A stretch of 64,000 bases of DNA from contig JACKEO010000016.1 of NCBI GenBank assembly GCA_020632955.1, positions 1 through 64,000 on the forward strand, read 5' to 3'. The notes beneath the pieces are model-generated. The model saw nothing but the letters and a program-made list of their open reading frames with translations. It was not told the origin of the DNA and did not search any database. The DNA comes from Alphaproteobacteria bacterium. GTDB lineage: Bacteria > Myxococcota_A > UBA796 > GCA-2862545. Below, piece by piece: positions 52,090-61,815 of the stretch. The translations under genes were made by a program, and so were the position numbers. Position 1 is the first letter of the stretch. The number at the start of each line of letters is the position of its first letter.

Positions 52090-53913
52090 CTACGGGAGGG
52101 CGTCTGCGGGCTCGTCGTCGGGCTCCAGCAGGGTGATGGCGAGCTCCAGATCCGCGGTGTCGAGGGCGCGATCCAGCGAGCGCCGGCGCAACGAGACCAC
52201 GTGCTTGCGGGTGCTCGCCGCACGGGCGCGGTCGAAGTCGCGGGCGCGCGCGGCGTCCGCGGCGTCGGCGGTGGCCAGGGCGAGCTCCTCGTCCCACTGC
52301 GGACGGGCCATGCGGGCGAGCACCTCCACCACGGCCCGCGCCGCCTCGTCGGGCGCGTAGAGGGCGGACCGCGCGGCGATGGCGGCGAGCGCGCGCATCA
52401 CGCCGGGGTCCTCCTCGTCGTCGAGCACGGCGGCGAGGGTCTCGCCCTGGAGGAGCCGCGACACCAGGCGGGCGAGGACGGCGTCGGTGGCGATCAGGCC
52501 CGGATCCACCCGCCGGACCAGGTCGCCCACCTCCTCGGCCCGGTGCACCAGCAGCCAGAGCAGGTGCACCGCGTCGACGTGCGGACGCCACCCGGCGCGC
52601 GGCTCGGGCCGCGGCGCCTCGTCGGGCGCGCGGTGGGCGTGCGCGCGGGCCCAGGCGAGCAGCTCGCCCTCGTGGATCCTGAGGACGGGCGCGAGCTCGG
52701 CCACCTGGCCCGGCGTGAGGCCGTGCAGCATCTCGGCGAGCTCGTCGCGCGCACGCGCCTTGCCGGCCGCCGTGAGGCCGTAGGCGGCGACCTTGCGCGC
52801 CGCCACCCACGCGAGGAGGGGCTCGGCGCGCGCGAGCAGGCCCGCCATCGCCTCGGCGCCCTGCTCCCGGAGGAGGTCGTCGGGGTCCTTGGCGTCGGGG
52901 ATCTGCAGACGCAGACCCTGGATGCCGGCCTGCTCGAGCAGCGGCAGCGTGCGTTCCGCGGCGCGGGTGCCGGCTTCGTCGGCGTCGAGCAGCACGACCA
53001 CCGTGCGGGTGAGGCGACGCAGCTTCGCCACGTGCTCGGGCGTGAGCGACGTGCCGCAGGTGGCCACGGTCTCGCGGAAGCCCGCCTGGTGCATCGACAG
53101 CACGTCGAAGTAGCCCTCGACGAGGATGACGCGGTCGGCCTGGCCCACCGCGCGGCGCGCGGCGTCGAGGCCGTACAGCACGTGGGACTTCTGGTAGAGC
53201 TTCGTCTCGGGGCTGTTGATGTACTTGGGCCCGTCGCCCTCGAGCAGCCGTCCGCCGAAGGCGATGACCCGGCCGCGGTCGTCCCGGATGGGGAGGATCA
53301 CCCGCGCACGGAAGGCGTCGTACGAGCCGTCGCCCCCGGGGCGCGGCTTGGCGAGGCCGGCCTCCACGACGAGGCCGGTGGGGAAGCCCTTGCGCTGCAG
53401 GTGGTCGAGGGTGCGCGTCCAGCCCTCCGGGGCCCAGCCCACCCGGGCCTCGCGCGCCAGCTCCGCCGACAGGTCGCGGCGCTGGAGGTAGGCGCGGGCC
53501 TGCTCGCCCTCGGGGCCGGTCCAGAGCTGGGCCTCGAAGAAGGTGGCCGCCTCCTCCAGCACGTCGTAGAGCGTGGCCCGCTTGCGGAGGTTGTCGCGCT
53601 CCTCGCGGGACAGCTCCCGCTCCTCGATCGTGACGCCCGCGGGCCCCGCCAGCTCCTTCACCGCCTCCACGAAGGACAGGCCCTCGATCTCGGCGAGGAA
53701 GCGGAAGACGTCGCCCGACGCGTGGCAGCCGAAGCAGTGGTACATCGCCTTGGACGGCACCACGTGGAAGCTGGGCGTCTTCTCCTGGTGGAAGGGGCAG
53801 AGGCCCACCCACGAGTTCCCCCGTCGCTGCAGCTGCACGTGCCGCGACACCACCTCGACGATCTCGGTGCGATCGCGGATCGCCTCGACGATCTCGCGGG
53901 GGATGCGGGCCAT
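52090..53913 (-). CDS. dnaG: DNA primase
   Basis: The gene encodes 607 residues. The CHC2 zinc ribbon uses Cys39, His42, Cys60 and Cys63. The catalytic Toprim domain is seen as ILVEGYFDV near 260 and LLDADEAG near 310. The C-terminal helicase-interaction region is short and alpha-helical. It makes RNA primers for replication. dnaG followed by rpoD is the classic order of the macromolecular synthesis operon. rpsU, which precedes dnaG in many bacteria, is absent here. murA lies 43 bp upstream. Confidence 0.96.
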   Translation of the reverse strand: MARIPREIVEAIRDRTEIVEVVSRHVQLQRRGNSWVGLCPFHQEKTPSFHVVPSKAMYHCFGCHASGDVFRFLAEIEGLSFVEAVKELAGPAGVTIEERELSREERDNLRKRATLYDVLEEAATFFEAQLWTGPEGEQARAYLQRRDLSAELAREARVGWAPEGWTRTLDHLQRKGFPTGLVVEAGLAKPRPGGDGSYDAFRARVILPIRDDRGRVIAFGGRLLEGDGPKYINSPETKLYQKSHVLYGLDAARRAVGQADRVILVEGYFDVLSMHQAGFRETVATCGTSLTPEHVAKLRRLTRTVVVLLDADEAGTRAAERTLPLLEQAGIQGLRLQIPDAKDPDDLLREQGAEAMAGLLARAEPLLAWVAARKVAAYGLTAAGKARARDELAEMLHGLTPGQVAELAPVLRIHEGELLAWARAHAHRAPDEAPRPEPRAGWRPHVDAVHLLWLLVHRAEEVGDLVRRVDPGLIATDAVLARLVSRLLQGETLAAVLDDEEDPGVMRALAAIAARSALYAPDEAARAVVEVLARMARPQWDEELALATADAADAARARDFDRARAASTRKHVVSLRRRSLDRALDTADLELAITLLEPDDEPADALP

Positions 53914-53956
53914 GGCGGACCTGGGGCTGGCGGGGGAGCGTAGCCTGCCCGGGGGG

Positions 53957-55276
<1,320 letters not shown>

Positions 55277-55359
55277 GGATCGACCGGGGGAGGGGCCGCA
55301 GGGCGGCAGGCGGGGAGGATGCGGGCGGAGGACGCGCGGACGGCGCCGGGGCGGACAGC

Positions 55360-56232
55360 CTACTCCTCGGCGACCCGTGCGTGCAGGGCGCGCAGCGCCT
55401 CCATCTGCCGTCGGGACGCCCGCCAGGGGATCTCCGGGTGATCCAGGGCGAAGTTGATGCGGTGCACCATGCCGCGCACGCTGCCCACCTGGCCGTTCGA
55501 CAGGCGCGCCCGCTGCAGGGCCTCCCGGAGCACCACGGCGAGCTGCTCGGGCCGACGCGCGCGCTTGTGGCCCACGCGGTTGAGCAGCGCCACGGCCTCC
55601 ACGACGGCGGGCTCCAGCGTGAGCAGGTCGGCGGGGTCGTTCGGCCGGACGTGCCGGTCGAGGCTGGCGGTGGTGCGCTCGGCGCGCCGGCCGGCCACCA
55701 CCCGGCCCGGGGCGGGCAGGCCCTCGGCGCGGGCGGCCTCGAAGATCCGGTGCGCGATCACCGTGGCGGCCATCGCGAGGTTGAGGCTGGCGTGCTCCGC
55801 GGTGGGGATGCGGATCAGCGCCTCGCAGCGGTTCGTGGCCTCGGCGGGCAGCCCCAGGTCCTCGCGACCGAAGAGCACGGCGGTGACGCGCCCCGGATCG
55901 TCCAGCAGGGCCTCTGCGGCCTGATCGGGCTCGAGCACGGTCTGCCCGTGGCGGCGGTGACGGGCCGTGGTGCCCAGCAGGCGGTGCACGCCCACGAGGG
56001 CCTCGTCCAGCGTGGACACCAGCTCCAGCTCGCCGACGAGGTCGTGGGCGCCGGGTGCCATCCAGCGCACCCGCTCGGGGTCGAAGCTCGGCGCGGGATC
56101 GACGATCACCAGGCGGCGCAGGCCGAAGTTGGCCATCGCCCGCACCACGCCGCCCACGTTGCCGGGCTGCTGCGGCTGGACGAGGACGAAGACGACCTCG
56201 CGGGCGAGGCGATCGGCGAGCGGCAGCGTCAC
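55360..56232 (-). CDS. SpoU-family RNA 2'-O-methyltransferase (TrmJ-like)
   Basis: The gene encodes 290 residues from the GTG at 56232. The three SPOUT motifs are QPGNVGGVVRAMANFGL near 22, LFGREDLGLP near 116 and ASLNLAMAATVIAHRI near 141, forming the knotted AdoMet site. The N-terminal catalytic domain is followed by ~110 residues of helical extension, as in TrmJ, which methylates position 32 of some tRNAs. The exact target cannot be assigned. It lies 41 bp after the DnaK variant. The start has no strong ribosome site. Confidence 0.85.
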   Translation of the reverse strand: MTLPLADRLAREVVFVLVQPQQPGNVGGVVRAMANFGLRRLVIVDPAPSFDPERVRWMAPGAHDLVGELELVSTLDEALVGVHRLLGTTARHRRHGQTVLEPDQAAEALLDDPGRVTAVLFGREDLGLPAEATNRCEALIRIPTAEHASLNLAMAATVIAHRIFEAARAEGLPAPGRVVAGRRAERTTASLDRHVRPNDPADLLTLEPAVVEAVALLNRVGHKRARRPEQLAVVLREALQRARLSNGQVGSVRGMVHRINFALDHPEIPWRASRRQMEALRALHARVAEE

Positions 56233-56273
56233 GCGCAGCGCCGGCGTGCGACCGGGGTGGTGCGCATCGGCCG

Positions 56274-58121
56274 CTACCGCTTGGTGCCGCCGAACACCCG
56301 CTTGAACCAGCCGACGACGCCGCCCTCCTCCTTCTTCTCCTCGGGGACGGGCGCAGCGGGGCGTCGCATCTGGGAGCGGAGGTTGTCGATGCTGGGGCGG
56401 GCGGGCTCGGGCTCGGGCTCGGCCAGCGGCGGGAGCGCGCTGGCGGCGGCGGGCGGGGGCAGCGTGAGGGGCGGGGGGGCCCCATCGGCGGTGCGGTCGG
56501 CGGCGGCCACCGAGGCGCCCATCGGCATGTCGAGGGTGGGCACGTCGGCGGTCTTGTCGTCGTCGGACTTCTTCTTCGCCTTGCGGGACTTCTTCTTCGG
56601 CTTGTCGCCGTCGTGGTCGAGCCGGATGCGGCTGGCCACGGACTCGCCGGTGTCCTTGTCGCGCGCCGAGAGGTTGAGGATGCCCTCGGAGTCGATGTGG
56701 AAGGTGACCTCGAGGCGCACCTCGCCCTTGGGGCCGCGCCGCAGGCCGTAGAAGACGAAGGACCCGAGGAGGTCGTTCTCGTCGCAGTCGTCGGACTCGC
56801 CCTGGTACATCCGCAGGACCAGGGTCTTCTGGTCCTCCTTGGACGTGGTGAGCACGCGGGTCTTCTTGGCCGGCAGGTGCTCGTTCTTCGGGAAGAGCAC
56901 GTACATCATGCCGTTCGGCTTCGCGAGACCGATGGCCATGGGGAGGACGTCGAGGAGGGTGACGTCCTTCTCGGGCACGCCGCGGGCCGACAGGGACTTC
57001 GCCATGATGGCGGCGCCCAGCGCGACGGCCTCGTCGGGGTGGACCTTCTCGGAGGGGGTGCGGCCGAGGAAGCCCTCGAGCTCGCGGCGCACCATCGGCA
57101 TGCGCGACTGGCCGCCCACGAGGAGCAGCTCGTCGATGTGGGTGCGGTCGGTGCCGGCCTCGAGGAGGATGCGCTCGCAGGTGTCGATGGACCGGCGGAC
57201 CAGGTCGCCCGTGAGCTCCTCGAGGCGCGCCCGGGTGAGCTCCACGTCGAGATCGAGGATCTCGCCGTCGTCGTCGGCGATCTGCTCGATGTGGATGCGG
57301 GTGACCTCGTCGGCCGACAGCGCGATCTTCGCCAGCTCGGCCGCGTCGCGGATGCGCGTGATCGCGCCGCGGTCGTAGGACAGGTCGATGTCGTGCTGCT
57401 CGAGGAACTGCTTGAGCACCCACTGCATCACGCGATCGTCGAAGTCGACACCACCGAGGAAGGTGTCGCCGCCGGTGGCGACCACCTCGAAGACCTTGTC
57501 CTTGATGTCGATGATCGAGATGTCGAAGGTGCCGCCGCCCAGGTCGTAGATGGCGACGCGCTGATCGAGGGTGCGGCCCAGGCCGTAGGCGAGCGCGGCG
57601 GCCGTGGGCTCGTTGAGCACCCGCAGCACGTGGAGGCCCGCGAGCCGGCCGGCGGCGCGCACGGCCTGGCGCTGGCGATCGTTGAAGTAGGCGGGCACCG
57701 TGATGACGGCCTGGTCGACCTCCTCGCCCAGGGCGCGCTCGGCGTTGTCCTTGATGCGCATCAGGATCGCGGCGCTGATCTGCTCCAGCGTCATGACCTG
57801 GTCGGACACGCGGACGAGCACCTCGGACTCGGCGCCCTCGAGCAGCTCGTAGGTGAACACCTGCTGCATGCGCTCGACGGCCTTGCTGCCGAAGGAGCGC
57901 CCGATCAGCCGCTTGGCCGCGGCCACGGTGTTCGACGGGTTCAGCGCGGCCTGGGCGCGTGCCTCCTCGCCGACGAGGCGGTCGCCGCTCTTGTCGATGG
58001 CGAAGACCGACGGGATGGTCTTGGCGCCGTTGGGGTAGGTGATGACCCGCGGACCCGACTCATCGACCACGGCGGCGCACGAGTTCGTCGTACCGAGGTC
58101 GATGCCGATCGCACGTCCCAT
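56274..58121 (-). CDS. DnaK-family Hsp70 variant with altered C-terminus
   Basis: The gene encodes 615 residues from the ATG at 58121 (GGAAGG upstream). The ATPase domain is complete: GIDLGTTNS at 6-14, NEPTAAALAYG, YDLGGGTFD, LLLVGGQSRMP. The substrate-binding beta domain is divergent (VLPMAIGLAKPNGMM ... LFPKNEHLP). Where DnaK has its alpha-helical lid this protein has a Lys-rich stretch (KPKKKSRKAKKKS near 510), a long Ala/Pro linker and a short basic end (VVGWFKRVFGG). It should be an ATP-driven chaperone with a different substrate gate or partner. A DnaJ-type protein is encoded 5.4 kb upstream in the same direction. The main dnaK is presumably elsewhere. Confidence 0.85.
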   Translation of the reverse strand: MGRAIGIDLGTTNSCAAVVDESGPRVITYPNGAKTIPSVFAIDKSGDRLVGEEARAQAALNPSNTVAAAKRLIGRSFGSKAVERMQQVFTYELLEGAESEVLVRVSDQVMTLEQISAAILMRIKDNAERALGEEVDQAVITVPAYFNDRQRQAVRAAGRLAGLHVLRVLNEPTAAALAYGLGRTLDQRVAIYDLGGGTFDISIIDIKDKVFEVVATGGDTFLGGVDFDDRVMQWVLKQFLEQHDIDLSYDRGAITRIRDAAELAKIALSADEVTRIHIEQIADDDGEILDLDVELTRARLEELTGDLVRRSIDTCERILLEAGTDRTHIDELLLVGGQSRMPMVRRELEGFLGRTPSEKVHPDEAVALGAAIMAKSLSARGVPEKDVTLLDVLPMAIGLAKPNGMMYVLFPKNEHLPAKKTRVLTTSKEDQKTLVLRMYQGESDDCDENDLLGSFVFYGLRRGPKGEVRLEVTFHIDSEGILNLSARDKDTGESVASRIRLDHDGDKPKKKSRKAKKKSDDDKTADVPTLDMPMGASVAAADRTADGAPPPLTLPPPAAASALPPLAEPEPEPARPSIDNLRSQMRRPAAPVPEEKKEEGGVVGWFKRVFGGTKR

Positions 58122-58293
58122 GCCGACTTGCCTTCCGCCCGGGGGGGTCCGCCGATCCGACCTCCCCCCCACAGCCACCGCGGGCGCGGTGGGGTGCGGG
58201 CCGGACCGGCGCGGCGCCGACGGGCATAGCACATCGGTCGCGGGGGTCCAAGGGTGCGACGTGTCGGGCCGGTTGCCTGCCCGCGGACCGCGA

Positions 58294-59547
58294 TCAGGTG
58301 GGGCTGGAGGTGCCCTCGCCGTCGGGCCCCAGCTCGAGCCGGACCCGTCGCACGGCGCGGTCGGTGGCCTCGTCCACGCGCAGCCGCGCGGTGCCCACCA
58401 TCACCTCCTCGCCCGTGGCCGGGATGCGCCCCAGCTGGGCGAGCACGAAGCCCGCGACCGTCTCGTAGTCGCCCTCGGGCAGCTCCACGCCGGTGCGGCG
58501 CAGCAGCTCGTCGAGCTCGAGGTTGCCGGGCATCACCCAGCTCCCGTCGTCGAGCTCGATGATCGTGGGGCGCACCACGTCACGCTCGTCCTCGATGTCG
58601 CCCACCAGCTCCTCGAGGAGGTCCTCCAGGGTGACGATGCCCACGCAGCCGCCGTACTCGTCCACCACCACGGCGAAGTGCTCGCCCTCGCTGCGCATCT
58701 CGGCGAACAGGGCGTCGGCGCGCTTGGCGTCGGGCACGAAGCTGGCCGGGCGCACGTGCTCCCGGAGCGGGGCGCCGTCCTCCACGAGGAAGAGCAGGTC
58801 GGCCTGGTGCACCACGCCCACGATGTGGTCGATGCGGCGGCTGTAGACCGGCAGGCGGCTGTGCTGGGTGCGCACGGCGATGTCGGCGGCCACGCCCACG
58901 GTGGCGTCCTCGGCCACGGCGACCACGCGGATCAGCGGCGTCATGCACTCGGCGACCGTGAGCTCCTGCAGCGAGAGCACGCCGCGGATGAGGCGTCGCT
59001 CCTCGGGGTGGATCGGCCCGGGCTGCTCCTCCTCGAGCAGGTCGAGCAGCTCCTGGCGCGTGAGCTGCCCCTCGCCGGCCGGCTTGCCGATGACGCGCAG
59101 CAGCACGACGTTCCAGGCCCGCACCACGGCGAGGAAGGGGCGGAAGGCGGTGCGTGCCGCGGTGAGCGGCCAGGCGATCCAGGGCGCCACGCGGTCGGCG
59201 TGGTGCTGCATCACGGTCTTGGGCAGCGCCTCGCCGAGCACCAGCGTGATCGGCGTGAACAGCAGCGTGGCGAGCTCGGCGTCACCGAGCCCGCGCGTGA
59301 GGATGAGCGTGGCCGCCACGGTCGACCCGCTGACCGTGCAGAAGTTGGTGCCGATGAGGCAGGTGGCCAGCAGGGTGGGCTCGTCGGAGAGCAGGGCCAG
59401 GGCCTTGGCGGCGCCCTGCTCCCCGCGCTCCGCGGCGGCCTGCAGGCGCACGCGGTCGGCGTTGACCATCGCGATCTCGGAGCCCGAGAAGAAGGCCTCG
59501 ATGGTCACGAAGACCAGGATCAGCAGCACGCCCGTGGCGAGACTCAC
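58294..59547 (-). CDS. CNNM/CorC-type transporter or regulator, second of a pair
   Basis: The gene encodes 417 residues. A DUF21/CNNM membrane domain (three to four helices, about 1-160, with EAFFSGSEIA near 18 and TPITLVLGEALPK near 98) is followed by two CBS domains (about 190-320, MTPLIRV and DEYGGCVGIVTLEDLLEELVGDI) and a C-terminal CorC_HlyC domain. Such proteins move or sense Mg2+ and related cations, and the CBS pair binds adenine nucleotides. The GTG at 59547 overlaps the stop of the paralog upstream by four bases. Confidence 0.88.
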   Translation of the reverse strand: MSLATGVLLILVFVTIEAFFSGSEIAMVNADRVRLQAAAERGEQGAAKALALLSDEPTLLATCLIGTNFCTVSGSTVAATLILTRGLGDAELATLLFTPITLVLGEALPKTVMQHHADRVAPWIAWPLTAARTAFRPFLAVVRAWNVVLLRVIGKPAGEGQLTRQELLDLLEEEQPGPIHPEERRLIRGVLSLQELTVAECMTPLIRVVAVAEDATVGVAADIAVRTQHSRLPVYSRRIDHIVGVVHQADLLFLVEDGAPLREHVRPASFVPDAKRADALFAEMRSEGEHFAVVVDEYGGCVGIVTLEDLLEELVGDIEDERDVVRPTIIELDDGSWVMPGNLELDELLRRTGVELPEGDYETVAGFVLAQLGRIPATGEEVMVGTARLRVDEATDRAVRRVRLELGPDGEGTSSPT

Positions 59548-60839
59548 GACGCCACCCCGTCGTCGAGGGGCACGAGCCGCAGCTGGACCACGCGGCGGCC
59601 GTCGGTCTCGGTGACCTCGAGGCGGTGGCCGTCGAGCTCCACGTGGTCGCCGGTGGCGGGGATGCGCCCGAGCGTGTGGGCCACGTAGCCGCCGAGCGTG
59701 TGGTACTCGCCCTCGGGCACGGCCACCCCCGTCTCCTCGGCGAAGTCCTCCAGATCCACGCTGGCGCGCACCAGCATGCTCTCGTCGCCGTCCACCGTGT
59801 AGTCGCGCTCCTCCTCCTCGCTGTACTCGTCGGCGATCTCGCCCACGAGCTCCACGATGAGGTCGTCGAGCGACACGAGGCCCACCAGCGTGCCGTGCTC
59901 GTCGACCACGAAGGCCATGTGGATGCGCCGGCGGATCATGTCGCGCATCATCTCGTTGGCCGGCTTGGAGGCCGGGACGAAGACGGGCGCGAGCAGCAGG
60001 CGGCGCAGCTCGTCGGGACCGCGGAGCGGGCGACGCCGGTGACGCAGCAGGTCCTTGACCAGCAGCACGCCCAGCAGCGCGTCGGGGCTGCCCTCCCAGA
60101 TGGGGACCCGCGAGAAGCGCGAGGCCTGGCAGGCGGTGAGCAGCTCGTCCCAGCCCACGTCCACGGGCAGGGAGAAGATCTCGCGGGTGGGCGTCATCAG
60201 GCGCGAGACGGGCAGGTCGTCGAGCTCGAAGACCGCCTCGATGATCTCCCGCTCGTCACTGCCCACCACGCCCTGCTCCGCGCCCCGTTCCACGAGCACC
60301 AGGAACTCGTCCTCCTGCAGCGGCCGCTCGCCCAGCGCCTCGGTGACCCCGAAGAGGCGGGCGAGGGCGCCCACGAGCCCCCCGACCACCCAGCGCAGGG
60401 GGGCGAGCACCACGAAGAGCGCCCAGAGCGGCCACGCCACCAGCTCCACCCAGCGGCGGTTGTAGCGGAAGGCGATCACCTTCGGCGTGACCTCGGAGAG
60501 CAGCACGAGCGCCGGCGTGACGCACACCACCACCAGCCAGGGGCTGTCGGGTGCGAGCACCGCGACCACGGCGGCTGCCAGTGCCGCGATGGTGACGTTC
60601 GTGGCCTCGTTGCCGATGAGGATCGTGGTGATCAGCCCCCGGCGGCGCGAGAGCAGGCCGTGGACCGCGCGATGGGTGGGCGAGGTGCCCTCCGCGATGC
60701 GACGCCGCTCCATGTCCTGCAGCGAGAAGAAGGCGGTCTCGGTGCCCGAGAACAGGAAGGACACGAGGATCAGGCCCGCGAAGACCAGCACCACGGGGAG
60801 CCAGGAGGCGGAGGGGTCGGCGGGCAGCAGGGCGGTCAT
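59544..60839 (-). CDS. CNNM/CorC-type transporter or regulator, first of a pair
   Basis: The gene encodes 431 residues with the same layout as its neighbour: SFLFSGTETAFFSL near 28, PALVLLSEVTPKVIAFRY near 110, CBS domains (MTPTREIF; DEHGTLVGLVSLDDLIVELVGEI) and a CorC_HlyC domain. The membrane domain sequence differs clearly from the paralog, so the pair is an old duplication and may form a heteromer. The ATG at 60839 overlaps the thiL stop (ATGA), so thiL and the two transporters are coupled. Confidence 0.88.
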   Translation of the reverse strand: MTALLPADPSASWLPVVLVFAGLILVSFLFSGTETAFFSLQDMERRRIAEGTSPTHRAVHGLLSRRRGLITTILIGNEATNVTIAALAAAVVAVLAPDSPWLVVVCVTPALVLLSEVTPKVIAFRYNRRWVELVAWPLWALFVVLAPLRWVVGGLVGALARLFGVTEALGERPLQEDEFLVLVERGAEQGVVGSDEREIIEAVFELDDLPVSRLMTPTREIFSLPVDVGWDELLTACQASRFSRVPIWEGSPDALLGVLLVKDLLRHRRRPLRGPDELRRLLLAPVFVPASKPANEMMRDMIRRRIHMAFVVDEHGTLVGLVSLDDLIVELVGEIADEYSEEEERDYTVDGDESMLVRASVDLEDFAEETGVAVPEGEYHTLGGYVAHTLGRIPATGDHVELDGHRLEVTETDGRRVVQLRLVPLDDGVAS

Positions 60840-61789
60840 CGGGTGCCGGCGGTGGGGAAGTGCGCGAAGGCCGTCGGCGGCCAGTCGCGGCCCTCCAGGC
60901 GTGCCCCGTGGGCCTCGGTGACGTGGCCGATGGCGGTGAGGCGCAGATCATGGGCCCGCGCCAGCGCGAGCAGCGCCGCGCGGTGCGCGGGATCCGCCGT
61001 GAACAGGAGCTGGTAGTCCTCGCCGCCCCGCGTCTGGTGCGCCAGCGCGTCGGGGCCGAGGTCCGGGTGGCCGGGGAGGGCCTCGGGACGGACCACCGCG
61101 CCCACGCCGGAGGCTGCGCACAGACGTGGCAGGTCGCGCGCGAGACCGTCGGACAGGTCCATCGCGGCCGTCGCCAGGCCGTCGGCGGCGAGCTCGAGGG
61201 CGAAGGCCAGCGGTGGCTCGGGTCGACGCAGGGCCGCCAGCGCCTCGGGGGGAGGCCGATCGGCGCGCCAGCCGAGGCCGGCGAGCCCGAGGGTGCCGGT
61301 GACCCAGACGGTGTCGCCCGGCCGCGCGCCCGCACGACGCAGGGGCGGGGGACCGGCGCGTCCGGCGAGCGTGAGGGTGACCACGCGAGGCCCCGCGGTG
61401 CGGACGGTGTCGCCGCCGACGAGGCGCACGCCCCAGCGATCGCAGGCGTCGGCCAGCCCCTCGGCGAAGGCCTCCACCCACGGAGCGTCCACGGCGGGCA
61501 GGGCGAGGGAGAGCACCGCCCAGCGCGGCGGCACGCCCATGGCAGCCAGATCCGACACGGAGACGGCGAGGGCCTTGAAGCCCACGTCCTCCGGCGCGAG
61601 GCGGTCGTCCCAGTGCACGCCCTCCACGAGCGTGTCCACGGTCACGGCGGTGCCGTCCGACAGCACGGCGGCATCGTCGCCCGCGTCCACCACGGGCGCG
61701 GCGCCGAGGCGCTCGGGGTCGGGGCGTGCGCCGAGGAGCGTCGCGATGACGCGTTCCTCGTCGTCGTCCTGCGGAGGGGGAGGTTCCAA
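60836..61789 (-). CDS. thiL: Thiamine-monophosphate kinase
   Basis: The gene encodes 317 residues if it starts at the TTG at 61789. No ATG or GTG fits the family N-terminus, and the ribosome site is weak, so the start is uncertain. Family features are DAGDDAAVL near 35, DTLVEGVHW near 51, KALAVSVSDLAAMG near 70, a GGDTVR motif near 120, WVTGTLG, MDLSDGLARDL near 217 and RGGEDYQLLF. ThiL phosphorylates thiamine monophosphate to the cofactor thiamine diphosphate with ATP. It starts 26 bp after the LpoA-like gene. Confidence 0.9.
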   Translation of the reverse strand: MEPPPPQDDDEERVIATLLGARPDPERLGAAPVVDAGDDAAVLSDGTAVTVDTLVEGVHWDDRLAPEDVGFKALAVSVSDLAAMGVPPRWAVLSLALPAVDAPWVEAFAEGLADACDRWGVRLVGGDTVRTAGPRVVTLTLAGRAGPPPLRRAGARPGDTVWVTGTLGLAGLGWRADRPPPEALAALRRPEPPLAFALELAADGLATAAMDLSDGLARDLPRLCAASGVGAVVRPEALPGHPDLGPDALAHQTRGGEDYQLLFTADPAHRAALLALARAHDLRLTAIGHVTEAHGARLEGRDWPPTAFAHFPTAGTR

Positions 61790-61815
61790 CCTGGTCCGGG
61801 CTCGGCGCGCGGCGC